Source of the DNA: Branchiostoma floridae
Taxonomy: Eukaryota > Chordata > Leptocardii > Amphioxiformes > Branchiostomatidae
Assembly: GCF_000003815.2 (NCBI RefSeq)
Contig: NC_049979.1
Span: 18,020,576-18,084,575 of the forward strand
Length of the DNA: 64,000 nucleotides
Direction: 5' to 3'
In this document: positions 37,621 to 49,669 of the stretch, one piece after another
Layout: each line of letters starts with the position of its first letter
Numbering within the stretch: position 1 is the stretch's first letter
Made by a program: the position numbers and the translations under genes
Notes under the pieces: model-generated
Databases searched by the model: none
What the model was told of the DNA's origin: nothing
The model's input: the letters and a program-made list of their open reading frames with translations, nothing else

Positions 37621-38312
37621 CCGGATATTTGTGGACATCATAACTTGAGAACCTCTTGATAAACTACGATGATATTTGGCATGTGGGTTGGGGTCGGGAA
37701 GACGAAGGTCAAGATCAATTTTGGGCCCCCTGGTGTGTGACCTTGGTACTGCAGCAGAACATGAATTTTTGGTATCTTTTTACCTGGACATGCTATGGTC
37801 TTGACTTCTTGGTGGCAGGTAGCTTTTGATGTAAGGAAGAAGTGGTGTATGTTTGGGCCCCCTAGCAGCTTGCTCTGGAACTGCAGGAGCATTTTTGTCA
37901 AAATCTTCCAAGGAACATAATGGAACATAGGAATGATGGAGATCCATGATATTTGGTATGCAGGTACCTGTGGCAGAGATGTACATAATAAAGCGCAAAT
38001 TATGCAAATTTGGACTTAATTTGCATACTTAATGAGGAAAATCTATATTTACAGTGTTTTCCAATATAGGACTCAAATACATGTTACATATGTAGTTTGT
38101 TGCAGGCAGAAGTTAAGCAGATACTAACTATGCAAATAAGTCCATAATTTGCATAATTAATTTGAAAGTGTCCTAATTATTCTTAGTACGTGTAGTAAAT
38201 GATTGGGCTGTCAACACTGTGACCTGTGTAAGTTAGCGAAAGGTGTACATAAGCAGGCATACATTATGCAAATGTGAAAGTCATTTGCATAATCAGAATA
38301 TTTCATGGAGGT
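37540..38312 (+). mobile_element. Repeat element bounded by ACCTCCATGAA / TTCATGGAGGT, copy 1
   Basis: It starts ACCTCCATGAAAAATGGAGG and a (GT)n run (37571-37618), carries the block TTTTGGGCCCCCTGGTG...ACTGCAGCAGAAC, a second TTTGGGCCCCCTAGCAGC block, then AT-rich TTTGCATA-containing repeats, and ends TTTCATGGAGGT. The short inverted ends and absence of coding sequence suggest a non-autonomous element. The same blocks recur at 38357-38738 and 47623-48450, and in reverse at 51045-51250. Confidence 0.6.
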
Positions 38313-38356
38313 ATGTGGTCTCCGAACTCTTGTTCTGACTGTGTTAGACGTTTACT

Positions 38357-38738
38357 ACCTCCATGAACATAACGTTATATATTTTCAATAGCGTTTGTGT
38401 GTGTGCCTGTCTGTCTGTCAACAAGATGGTGTGGGGTGTGACCACCCTCCCACTCAGGGTAGACTCTCGAGGCAATGCCTTACGTAAGGCATTGCAGTTG
38501 CAGCGAGAGTCAACCCTGTTTGGGAGGGTCGGTGTGACGAAAGCTGGAAATTATTAGATTTTGGGCCCCCTAGCGGCTTCCCTTGGTACTGCAGCTGAAC
38601 TTCATGTTTTGATATCTCGTCTTTTGAACAAGCTACATGGCCACGATGTTAATTTGGGCGCTAGATAGCTATTGTGCTCGGAAATAAGTCATTCAGTGCA
38701 TAACATCTAGATCTACATCTAGAATATTTCATGGAGGT
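38357..38738 (+). mobile_element. Element bounded by ACCTCCATGAA / TTCATGGAGGT, copy 2 (short)
   Basis: It begins ACCTCCATGAACATAACG, runs through a short GTGTGTG stretch and GATTTTGGGCCCCCTAGCGG with CTTGGTACTGCAGCTGAAC, and ends TTTCATGGAGGT. It lies about 45 bp downstream of copy 1 in the same orientation. Its interior holds the long hairpin at 38444-38529. Confidence 0.6.
38444..38529. repeat. Long hairpin with a perfect 24-bp palindromic core half
   Basis: The arms ACCCTCCCA, CAGGGT, GACTCTCG and GCAATGCCTTAC are matched in reverse order by GTAAGGCATTGC, CGAGAGTC, ACCCTG and TGGGAGGGT. The part CAATGCCTTACGTAAGGCAT is fully palindromic; the rest has a few mismatches and an asymmetric insert. 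Confidence 0.75.
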
Positions 38739-39934
38739 ATCATCCGTCGCTGTGGTAAAGGGGATAGTGGGACACTAAGTGGGTAATGCACAATTTGTGA
38801 TCAGAAAATATATGGGGTGACGTTCGATAATGAATCCTCTTGAGAATTTTGCTAAAGCAATAATCGTTTATTTCTTCATGAATATTTTTAATACAAACAA
38901 GCTTTCATCAGTTTGACGCCTGAGATCAGTTAAGGTTGATAAAAGATAAATCCTAACTGTTATAAACTGCTACAACTTAATGTAGCCATTTCATTTTAGG
39001 TAGGTACTTGTTAGTAATACACTTGTAGATTGATTAGTCCTTAAGTGCTGAATAAAAGCACTCTTCGTGATATATTTAGAGAGTGTATGTGTTCGTGGAA
39101 CTCTAGTAGACCTAACACAGAACATGACCTGGACTACTTCGCTTTTAGTCACATCTGAATGGTTTCCGAGTCGTGTTTGTGGTGATCTGAAGTAGGTAAA
39201 CAAAAGCAGCAGATCTGCCTAACACACAAGGTCACCTGGACTGCTTCGCTTGTAGATAGCTCATTGCGGGATGATCTATCATCAGGGTACGTGCTCCAGT
39301 CTAGACGCAGCCTCTCATCTGGGTCACTACTTTATCCCTCCTCGGTATGTACCGGATGCTTTAAATGTTGCCACGTGTTCTGTTCAGTTTGACTTTTGGT
39401 ATATAACATATACTTAACTAACATATTTCCATCGAGGTAATTCTGCCACCATGATGTGTTCAAGAGGACAATGGGTTGCCTTGGTACCTTCCGATCATGT
39501 CCTTTATGACAGGTGGAACATGAACAGCATTGACTAATCACGAAAATGAGAGTCTAGTCTGCATAATTAATGTGTACGTGCAATAATTCCTTAGAGGTAA
39601 ATCGTGGAAATTATATACTTGATATGATATGACATGTATGATTAAGTTAAATATGGACGCCACTATGCATAGATAATTAATGTAGATATGCGAGTCTTTG
39701 TCCAATTTACATTTGTGATTCAGTCAAAATTTGGAATTCTTCCAAACGAAATGACATTTACACATACAATCTATGTAATATCAGTTGAAAAGCTCATCAT
39801 AAACAAAATAGATTATGCTATTTACCAGCATAATCAAAGACACAAAATGAAACTTTAAATCTACAAAGGCATTAGATATTCATGGAGATATGAGGTCTCC
39901 GAACTCATGTTGCAATTGCTTTATCTTTTAAAAG

Positions 39935-40090
39935 CTGAATTGATTTTGATTTGATTTGATCTATTTGCACATAAAAAAGGGCAGCATACAGTAAAGATAA
40001 CTGTTAGTTAAAAACCGTGCGGGAGAGAGGTAGAAGCCAAAAAGGCTTATGGGAGACCTCCCCCTAACAAACTATTGAACACAAATTCAA
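39935..40090 (-). mobile_element. Probable LINE 3'-tail fragment
   Basis: Read on the minus strand, the segment gives GGGGGAGGTCTCCCATAAGC, AGCCTTTTTGGCTTCTACCT, and ends in a GATCAAATCAAATCAAAATC repeat tail. This resembles the 3' UTR plus short tandem tail of CR1/L2-type LINEs. No coding part is present, so the family call is tentative. Confidence 0.45.
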
Positions 40091-40466
40091 ATGAGATAAT
40101 TGAAATGATATACAAATGATAACAAAACATAAATGTGGAATAACAATTAAATGATTACCAATAAAGCAAATTGGAAACAAATGATTACAAATCATAAATG
40201 AGTATCAACAATTAGATGATCAACAAGTAAAGCACAGCAAACATTCTAGAAACAAAATAGAAAACAAGGAATGTAGCAATTTAAGTACCTGAATGAACAT
40301 ATCTTAAATAGAGTTAATGTGTGGCTATTACTTAGGGGCTGGGAGATGAGAGAAGGAAGTTTTTGATTGACTTTCAGTAAGCCTTATCTGTAACATTACA
40401 ACAAAATGAGAGATAGAGAAAAGTGCAAGTTGATTCTTTAATCTACCTTTCTGTTTCCCACCTAAG

Positions 40467-43400
40467 ACCAAGAAGATGTCCAAAGACAGTTTTGAGCCAG
40501 CACCCCGGGTGGTTGTTTTCCTGACATACCTGGGTTATGGCATATTGATGTTGTTTGGCTACTTTCGAGATTTTCTAAGGAAGAGTGGAGTTGAAACGAC
40601 GCATTCAGCCATAGAGAGGAAAAATATGAAGGTAACTTTGTACAAATTTCCTCCTTTACGTATTGCAAGTTTTGTTTCCAATCTGAATATTGTGGGGTTG
40701 TCAAATTCAGTTCTCAATTTTTGACGTATTATCTAACTTCTACTTGATTTACATACAGTGAAGATTTTTAGAATGTTCGTATTGATCTTCTCTATCTTGG
40801 CTCATCGATGTTTTCCCCCAGGATTTTGTTCCCTTGTACCAGTCATTTGAGAGTTTCTACAAGAGGAACATCTATATGCGCCTCAGGGACTGCTTGAACA
40901 GGCCGATTTGCAGTGTGCCGTCTGCGGAGTTTGACATTTCAGAGAGGGTTAGCGATGATGGCAACTGGCACCTCAGGTGATTTGTGATAATCCATAGTAT
41001 CCAAGCGACCCCTACGGTGCCTAAAGATAGTATCAAAGCTGTTGAAGCAGTATAGCCGGCTCTGGTCCCCGTTTGACTCCCTTTGACGGCTATCTCCCTT
41101 TGGCCGGCTATACTGATCTATACTCCTTTGCCAGCTTTGATACTATCCTTAGGCACCGTAGGGTCTGCTTGTCGGAGACTAATAATCCTTGCAGCAATTA
41201 GTGTTTTGATTGTCCCCTCAGACAAGGCTTGACTACATGTTCATTTTGATTAGCTGTTTAGAACGAAAGCAGGTGTCACCTAAGACACTTTAAAAAACGA
41301 TGAAATAATTGCACGGTATGGAAAGTAAAGGGGGTAGGCGGTTTTGTAAATGAGCAGATAAAAGCAGTCCATCATGTTGATCAGGAACTAGAGGTACCCT
41401 TCATGTAGTAAGTAGTGAATAGGACCGTGCTACTACTAATTTGTTGTGATGAAATCCCCTTATTCTGGCTATAGCTGATGATGTTGGTAGACATGAATGT
41501 GTGATCACTTGCATAACTAATTAGAAAATTCTATAATTTCATTGTTTTCCATATGTGTCACACATGTAATTCGTGATAGGCGTATACTGATCATCACATA
41601 TCTGAAGGTTTTGTTGACCGGTGTCCACAAAGTCGATCGCTTGTGGTGAAGACTGACGGCCGAGGTTACACGAGGTGTACTACAGCATGCTTGAACTTAA
41701 CTACTGTGAATATTCATTTATGTTCTCAGAGATAAAGTATCGGGTAGGAGCGGAAAGGATTTCGCCGTGTTTTAAGTTCGCGGTTGAAACAACATTTTAG
41801 CACATTAGTAATGCATGCCGGGACCCTTACAGAATCCATAATGCCACATGGCCTCGTAGTGTTTATCGTGTCTAGAGTCTTGAATAGAACGGAAAAGGAA
41901 TCCTAGTATGATATGCAACTTGATGGTGGAGCAGGATCCTGCGATGGGTATCAAGTTTTACTGCGTGATAGCAACACATTTCCTTTAGATTCCCTTCTGA
42001 TTCAATTCCAACACTGTATTCATCATACTTAGTTACGTTTATGATATTATGAAGTAGCAGGTCGTCTATATTTTTTTTCGGAATGAGATGCACAACGCCT
42101 AATAAGCATGCCTCTTAGCCAAGTAACTTAAGCGTTCAGATCTAACAGATATACCTGTGCGTGACTTCTTCTACACTGATAATGATCTCAACGGTTAAAT
42201 AAACGTCCATGCCATGAATATTTGTGCGCTAGTTGTTATTGGTACGTCAATGGTATGGCCATTGGACAAAATAGTAAACATCTGGAACCTGCATACCGCT
42301 CGGTTCTGCTTTTGTATCAATGTTTACATAAATAAGCACGGTGCGGACCATGCTGGAGTGAAGGTAAAGAAGGGAAGGGTCAAATACCGTTGCTCTGTGC
42401 CCGGAGGGTAACCTCCGGCGACAGAGTTTTGTTTTTGTACGATGTAATGGGTGTTCGCATCTGTATCTGCATGTTCCCTTTGCCGTATGTAGTTAAGCAT
42501 GTCCACTGCGCTTTGATGCACGCTGTTTTTTCGCGGTAGCTGTTTTTATGGTCGATGTAATAATTTCAGAAATCACCCGTGTCATTCGGTATATTGGTCC
42601 AGGTCTGTGTTATCTCCGCCTGTTAGGGCCTCGTGGTAATTGGATATTGTCAAGCAGATGGTGTGGGACAAAACTCAGTCATATTCGAGTCATGGTTTCG
42701 CAGTAGAAAGATCAGCACGAAAACCGCGAAAATAAAACCACCGCGAACATTTCAAGATTTACAGTATCACACTGTATGTAAGTATGAAAGCCCATTATCG
42801 GACATGGATCTTCATTTTCGCGACTCCAACCGGTACCCATCCACCAAATACCATGAACGGGCTAGATCTTCTCGAGTTAACAAACACTAAAAAATCACAG
42901 CCCACTGCTGTGACGACGGAAAATGTCAGATGGACCATTTTCAAACTTGATCTTTCTTCTTATAAAGCTACTCACCTACAAAATTTCATTAAGATCCATC
43001 ATCGAGATATGTTTCCCACAAACAAACACATAAAAATTCAAAAATTCACAGCCCACACAGTACCGACGGAAATATGCCAGGTGAACTATTTTGAACATGA
43101 AAATCAAGCCATATGATTTCGAACTATACTCTTGACCGACATACAGACCCATATCATGGCATAACTGAAAACATAACCTCCTTAACGAAGATAAACATGA
43201 AACAAGTAAGGATCAATGACTTCACCAAACTGTTTGCAAGTTTGTATATCCTTTCTACCAGGCTTACAGGAAAGACAAGACGATGTGTGAATCTAGGTTC
43301 TTACAACTACCTGGGGTTTGCAGAGAACAAAGGCCCTTGTGCAGATGCTGCAGCAGAGGCTCTGCAGCAGTACGGAGCAGGAGTCTGCAGCACCAGACAG

Positions 43401-46400
43401 GAACTGGGTATTAAAGACTTACAGAAATTTGCTCTAGTGTACAGTGGGCTGATGCTTTTATCTGTTTACTTGTACATTACCTACAACAGAGCGCAGGTAA
43501 CGAGTCCGCTTCACATATGATGAGTTTTGCAATCGTGGTAGGTGCGAAAATTCTAGTTGAGCTTTATGACTATCAAAAGTACATGTCTTCTGCATTCCAT
43601 CTGACGACTGTCAGACGAAATGATGTGTCACTGCAGGTGTGTTAAGCCCTCATGTGAGTTACTTGGTAACTGTATTGTATATCCATAGGGAACTACAAAA
43701 TCCACGAGGAACTGGAGGAGACAACTGCCAGGTTCCTGGGTGTGGAGGATGCTGTCACCTTCGGCATGGGTTTTGCCACCAACTCCATGAACATTCCAGC
43801 CCTCATGGGTGGAAAGGTTGGTCATTTTTAAGGATAAAGCACTGTTCTGAGAATGTCTTAGCTGAATGAACAACCATAGTTAATTATATAAAGTGCTTGG
43901 AGATGTTCGTCTTTAAAGCTGTTTGATAACTGGGCCAGCATGATATTTGAACCCAGGAGTTCAATTTTAAATGGCTTTATTGACTTGTCATTTGTCTACA
44001 GGGATGCCTTATCCTGAGTGATGAGTTAAACCATGCATCTCTTGTGCTGGGGGCCAGGCTGTGTAGTACTGTCATCAAGGTGTTCAAACACAATGGTGAG
44101 TAACTTCATAAGGAAATGATCATGACTGCACAAAAGTCGGATCATGATACCATATTGTGATCATGATAATGGAAATACATGCATATAATGATGCAGGTCT
44201 GTCTGATTTTAGATGATCTGAGATGGTTTCAAGATTGTAAACCTTCCTTGTGTTTGAATATTCCATAGTGTAATCAACACTCATAGGTGGAAGGGACTCG
44301 ACGATGTTTATCACTGATCCTAAACCTCCACTTACTATTAATTTTGTTGTCGGTAAGAGGAGCTTTTAAAGGAAACCACATTAACCAAGATAATGTTATG
44401 TGCTCCAAACTCCCTTAGATATCGAAGATGTGGAAAGGAAACTGAGGGAAGCGATCATCAATGGCCAGCCACGGAGACAGCGGGCATGGAGGAAGATCCT
44501 GATCATAGTGGAGGGGATCTACAGTATGGAGGGCTCCATCATCAAGCTGCCAGACTTCATCCGCCTCAAGAAGAAGTATGGAGCCTACCTGTACCTGGAC
44601 GAGGCCCACAGCGTCGGGGCCCTGGGGGAGACGGGCAGGGGGGTGACTGAGTACTGGGGGGTGGACCCCAGGGACGTGGACATCATGATGGGCACATTCA
44701 CCAAGAGCTTTGGGGCTGCAGGAGGCTACATTGCCGGGTCAAAGGTCAGTCTTCAGAACAGTGCATCTCAAGTTCTTGCCAGTCGAACTGCAGGCCTAGA
44801 ACACGTTATTCTGTTAGATACGGTTTTTGTCGCGAACCGATTTGACTCAGTTGCATGGTTGTAAACACTGCCTGTCGTAAAGCAAAAAGACCTCGGACCT
44901 ACATAATGTTTATACTTTTTTCACTTCTACAGATTTTGCCAATATTTTGTAGCTGTTTAGCATGCAATTATCAAGCAAAGTGTTGTGGACTTATATATCC
45001 ATGATGTGTTTATGAGCAAAAAGGACAATATCTTTCTCTTGCTGCCCTCCCAGCGGTTGATCAACCACCTGCGAGCCTACTCTCACAGCACCACGTACGC
45101 CTGCTCCATGTCAGCTCCTGTGGCACAACAGGTCATCTCTTCCATGAAGATCATTATGGGTGAGGATGGTACAAACAGGGGTAAGTTTCTCCGTGTAAGA
45201 AGAATAACAATTATTAGAACAAGTAGAGAAGTGTACCTAAATAAATCTCAGTTACAGGTACACGGGTGTAGGTGCAGGTCCGGACCTTTACAACTGTAAC
45301 GTTACGTTACCTAAACAACTTTCAAGTTATACTTGTAGCCAACTGTCTTTTTAGTGATACACATGTGCATTGTCATTTTTGTATGAGGACTTTGATATTT
45401 GAACCTCAAAACAAAAGTTTTCAACTGCCAGATTATCACAATTGTCATTGCCGATTTGGGATTTACATTATCTTCAGTCTAAAAAAAGTGGTATCCACTA
45501 GTGCTTTAGTTTGTTTAGGTACGGGAACAGGTACAGGCGTTCAGGTCCGGACCTGTACCTACTGGAATGGGTATATAGGTACACAGCCCTAAGAACAAGT
45601 ATTCTGTCTATTTAAGTAGAAATGGTAATTCCATGGAAGTTTGCTAAATAATCTGTTATTGAAACTACAGCACTATTTTTGAATGGTCGCCTGTATCTCT
45701 CCACTGTCCAGGTCAACTGAGGATCAAGCAGCTGGCAGCCAACTCCAAGTACTTCCGTCAGCGGCTAGTGGAGATGGGGTTCATGGTTTATGGAAACGAC
45801 GACTCACCCATCGTGCCTCTTCTCATGTATATGGTTCCAAAAATTGCGTGAGTACATGAAAAAGGAAACTTTTGGTGTCCGTTTCCTCCGAGTGCAATAA
45901 TCAAACGAAGGGGGTTGGGGGGGGGGGGGGGGTGGATAACGGTAAACGAGTCAGGCCATGTGTGAAGTAGAATCTCTATGAAGACTAGGTGTGACACCGT
46001 GATTCCTGCCTGGAACTTCATATCAAGAAGACCCTCTCCATTCAAGCAAATATAAACTTTATCATGGATTGGTGTACAATTGTAGAGGTTTTAACCCCCA
46101 AAACGCTTGTGGTAACATGATTCTTCACTGCAAAAGCAAGATATGTCAAAAAGTCAAAATGACACAATTTCATCGGTGTCCGACATCCTAGCTTGTTGAT
46201 ATACAAAAAAAATGTAACGGCAAGATAGCGATTACTTTGAGTTAAGTGTGAGCTAAGATTGTCCCCAAAATGTATCTTTCGGGGAAATATAACGCTATCA
46301 GAGATTTCTTATCAATGTTTCTTGTGTTTGAATGTGTTCGTAACGCTTTTTACTTTTATCAGTGTCTTAGACTCGTAGAGGTATCAATACTTCGCCCGCG

Positions 46401-47242
46401 TAATATTGAAGGCTGACTGTGCTATCTATAATTTCTTCCTTCCCTCCCAACAGAGCATTTAGCCGGGAGATGTACGAGCAGAATGTGGGGGTAGTGGTTG
46501 TGGGTTACCCCGCCACTCCTCTTACGGAGACCCGAGCACGTTTCTGTCTGTCTGCTGCCCACACAAGAGAAATGTTAGACAAGGTAGGACTGGTCTGTAA
46601 CCACACCCTGGCTCATGTCTCTGACATACAACCAACAGTCCATGGGAGACATGTCCTATTGTACCGGGCTGTATGGTGGTTGTTCTCATGATATCTTGTG
46701 GATGTCCACGATACCATCTAGGTGTATCCATGAATCCATCCAGTCAGAATATATGCATCCCGTTTAAATGTGGAAAGGAAGTAAATGTGGCTAAGTACAG
46801 TAAGAGTTTGTAGCACTTCAGATTGAAATGAAGAGCATCCGTGCAAGACAGAATCACACCAACATTGTAATTAGACATATGGACATTGTTATGTGGGGAA
46901 TGAAGGACAGTGATGTATGTTCTGGAGCAGTGATAATTCAGGTCTTTTGTTAAAGATGATCACCACAATTGAAGATCAAGCAGCTGAGGTCATCCTCCCA
47001 CATCCAGAAATACCATCAACGCCATTATATAATATTGTATAATAGCAGTTCTATATTCTTTTCTTAATTATCTATGCATTTATGTTATTTACGCCATGTG
47101 GATAATACCTTGGCAGGTTCTGGATGACATCAGTGATGTTGGAGACCGCCTGCAGCTGAAGTACTCCCTCAACTCACCAGTAAAGGCCGTGTCTGCTGAG
47201 GAGTGCTACAGCCAGGTGGACAGTCTGGAACACAAGGCTTGA
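40467..47242 (+). CDS. SPTLC2: Serine palmitoyltransferase long-chain base subunit 2 (SPTLC2/3)
   Basis: PLP-dependent alpha-oxoamine synthase; the catalytic subunit of the ER-membrane complex that condenses serine with palmitoyl-CoA, the first step of sphingolipid synthesis. Coding exons: 40467(ATG 40476)-40631, 40822-40976, 43262-43407, 43689-43816, 44002-44095, 44419-44744, 45054-45180, 45712-45847, 46454-46583, 47117-47242. From that ATG the protein is 507 aa; phases all join. Landmarks: membrane segment [98 protein letters not shown], and PLP lysine in GTFTKSFGA (AAG at 44703-44705). Human SPTLC2 is about 562 aa with a longer N-terminus. A good acceptor (TTTCCCACCTAAG) at 40466 suggests that an upstream exon exists and that ATG 40476 may be internal. 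Vertebrates split this gene into SPTLC2 and SPTLC3. AATAAA at 47380-47385 is a candidate polyadenylation signal. Confidence 0.94.
41002..41171. mobile_element. MITE-like inverted-repeat element in an SPTLC2 intron
   Basis: The left end CAAGCGACCCCTACGGTGCC then TAAAGATAGTATCAAAGCTG is matched in reverse complement by the right end CAAGCAGACCCTACGGTGCC then TAAGGATAGTATCAAAGCTG. Inner TATAGCCGGC blocks also pair. About 170 bp and nearly fully foldable. Confidence 0.8.
41702..42766. mobile_element. Possible longer member of the TACTGTAAATGC element family
   Basis: The left boundary TACTGTGAATATTCATTTAT is followed by GGATTTCGCCGTGTTTTAAG and TTCGCGG. The right boundary contains ACCGCGAAAATAAAACCACC then GCGAACATTT and ends GATTTACAGTA. 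These match the two halves of the 28892-29103 copy but lie about 1 kb apart. Either this is one longer element or two fragments; the interior shows no transposase. Confidence 0.45.
45917..45932 (+). repeat. Poly-G run of 16
   Basis: An uninterrupted run of sixteen G in the intron after the SPTLC2 exon 45712-45847. Such runs are prone to sequencing and assembly length error. Confidence 0.9.
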
Positions 47243-47622
47243 TCCATGATGTCTTCTGGTCACCAAATTCCAAAGATGCTTTGCGAATATTCTAACCTGA
47301 TTTAGTCATAGAATCTCAAGGTCGGGCATAGTGGTTAGGGAGGGGAGGGGTTGTCAAACGAGAGAGTGAGCTTTATCTAAATAAAGCCCCGTATATGCCT
47401 TACCAGCACTCAACACACCACATCGTCAACAATTTATCAAGTAACGATTTTGTGATTAGATTATAATGTACAGGATTAGATTATAATGTACAAGATCATA
47501 TCTGCCTTATTCTACTTCAAGGACCAACAAGAAGGCGTTTTGTGATGAGGCACAGATACTGTTAGTACTAGTGAAGATTTTTTAATAATCAATTTAATCA
47601 TTATATGTAGAAGCCACATCTT

Positions 47623-47659
47623 TACCTTCGCCAGGATGGCAAGGTTATATTTTGAGTAG

Positions 47660-47697
<38 letters not shown>

Positions 47698-48450
47698 ACA
47701 CCGGAATAACTGGAGAACGCCTGGATGGATATTTGGTATGTGGGTAGATCTTCATAACACCTGGAAACGATTACATTTTGGGCCCCCTAGAGGCTTGTTA
47801 CGGTACTGCAGCAGAACTTCCTGGTATGATATCTCCAGTTCTGGACATGCTGTGGTCATGATTTTTGAGCGGTAGATAACTCGTGGGACCGAGAGTAAGT
47901 GGTATTTGGTTTGGGCCCCCTAGCGGCTTGTTTTGGAACTGCAGGGGCTGGTTTAGTGTCAGACCTTAAAAGGGAATAACTCAAGATGGGGTTGACTGAT
48001 CGTCATGATTTTTGGTATATAGATAGCTTAAGTGATGCTTCATATAGTTAAGTGTTAATCATGCAAATCGGAATCTAATTTGCATAATTAATTAGGAAAT
48101 TATCTAACACCGCTTTGTTGCATTATAAGACTATGTGCAACATGTGATATTGGTAACAGAGAAAAACAAGAATATTGATAGATAAATATTATGCAAATAT
48201 AGGCCTAATTTGTATAATTGATGTAGAAATACTATAATGCCATTGTGGTAAATGATAGTATTTCCTTACTTATGGCATTTGGAATTTATGCAAAGATAAA
48301 CGTCACTAAACATTAATCATGCAAATGGTGATCTTATTTGCATAAATTATGAGAAATGCAATTATTGCCTTTTTTCTTACCATAGATTGTGTACATCTGT
48401 TATTTGGGGGAGGAGATGATCTACTAATATAATTTATGCAAATGAGGACC
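47623..48450 (+). mobile_element. Repeat element with TTTGGGCCCCCTAGCGGCTT blocks, copy 3
   Basis: It opens ACCTTCGCCAGGATGGCAAG, has a (GT)n run at 47664-47694, then TTTGGGCCCCCTAGAGGCTT with ACTGCAGCAGAACTTC, GGACATGCTGTGGTCATGAT, a second TTTGGGCCCCCTAGCGGCTT, and AT-rich blocks with TTTGCATAATTAATTAGGAA. The order of parts equals that of copy 1 at 37540-38312. The right end is not sharply defined. Confidence 0.6.
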
Positions 48451-49669
48451 TAAAATAGATCCGAGCCAAAAAATAAACGGCTACATGGACGCGTGTTTTT
48501 AGCGCTGAGAAATTCCCTTTTAGCTAGCGGAACTGATCTCAAAAGTTAAATTGGTGACAGCTTGTATATAAACTGAAGAAATTAGCAAGTAAAGTTTTGC
48601 AGCCGCGCGCTAGGTCGGAGGTACACAGTCCCACGGTCTGAGTGGTGCGGATGTACACGAACAGCGAAAAAGTGCCTTTTTTTTATTGACTAATGGTAGT
48701 TTGTAATTGCTATAAAAAAAAGAACCTATGTCTAGTTCACGTTGGCAATTTTTCCCCACGATATAGGGTAAATGTGCTCAACATAGAATGAAAAATATGC
48801 TAAAATTTTACGTATCTTCATTATGAACGCACCCATGTAAACCACGAATTATAACATAGAAGTCTATGGGAAGACAAAACTCATCAATGAGACCATAAAC
48901 GTCACTGGTCACTACTAGAACATCACTAACCGGAACTCGACCTCACTTACTCTGTCTAATCAACACCCCGACCAAGGCAACTGGGGACATACCCCGCGAA
49001 TGTGCACACTCCTCTAGAATTCTAGAAACGGGGACATTCCTCGACTTTCAAGGGGACACTCTTCTTGGAAAGGGGACGTGCCTCCCTTTATTATCGGGGA
49101 AAGGGGTCATTCCTCAGACACCCCTGCCGGCCCGGGAATCGGCCGCTAACCCGACAAATCGCTTNNNNNNNNNNNNNNNNNNNNNNNNNNNNNNNNNNNN
49201 NNNNNNNNNNNNNNNNNNNNNNNNNNNNNNNNNNNNNNNNNNNNNNNNNNNNNNNNNNNNNNNNTAGCAAGGTATGGATATCATTTTGTTGAACATTTGG
49301 GCATGTAGGAAATGAAGCCGACCGCGCGACTGACCATCACTTCTAGTGTATGGATTGAAGGGGTATCTGTGCCGCGGCGTAATGAACCACTTTCTTGTTA
49401 AAACACCGGAGTTCCCCTGTACATCAGGGCGGGGCATTTAGACGGGCCATAACCGATAACCGTACGACTAACATCGTGATAGAAACGTCTCTCATTTACG
49501 TGTGTAGGGGCGTCCCTTACTTTTTAGTTTCTACCCACAAATTTACAGATCAAGCCTCTTAAGTGCTTGCTTCCCTATTGGAATAAAGTCATCATATTCC
49601 AGTTAGTGTAGCCCAACACACCTGAATGGCTTTATAGCCGTGTTTTGTGATCCTAAGTAAATAAAACAG
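48451..49669. other. Intergenic sequence with assembly gap
   Basis: No gene recognised. The bases on both sides of the gap at 49165-49264 are unremarkable in composition and show no reading frame with a recognisable domain. Confidence 0.5.
49165..49264. other. Assembly gap, 100 N
   Basis: Exactly 100 N, the size often used for a gap of unknown length. Reading frames that appear to cross it are meaningless. Confidence 1.

Larger units (their letters stand above)
33425..40466. other. Repeat-rich intergenic region before SPTLC2
   Basis: Seven kilobases without a recognised coding exon. It contains the GC-rich palindrome at 34077-34321, trinucleotide and dinucleotide microsatellites, the 45-bp and 47-bp tandem arrays at 35577-36219, two copies of an element bounded by ACCTCCATGAA, and a LINE-like 3' tail near 40 kb. 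Any upstream non-coding exon of SPTLC2 would have to lie here, but I could not place one. Confidence 0.5.

Noticed and set aside
45250-45592. Paired GGTCCGGACCT blocks that might bound an element
   Set aside because: The similarity is short and the blocks are themselves palindromic, so the apparent inverted repeat is not convincing.
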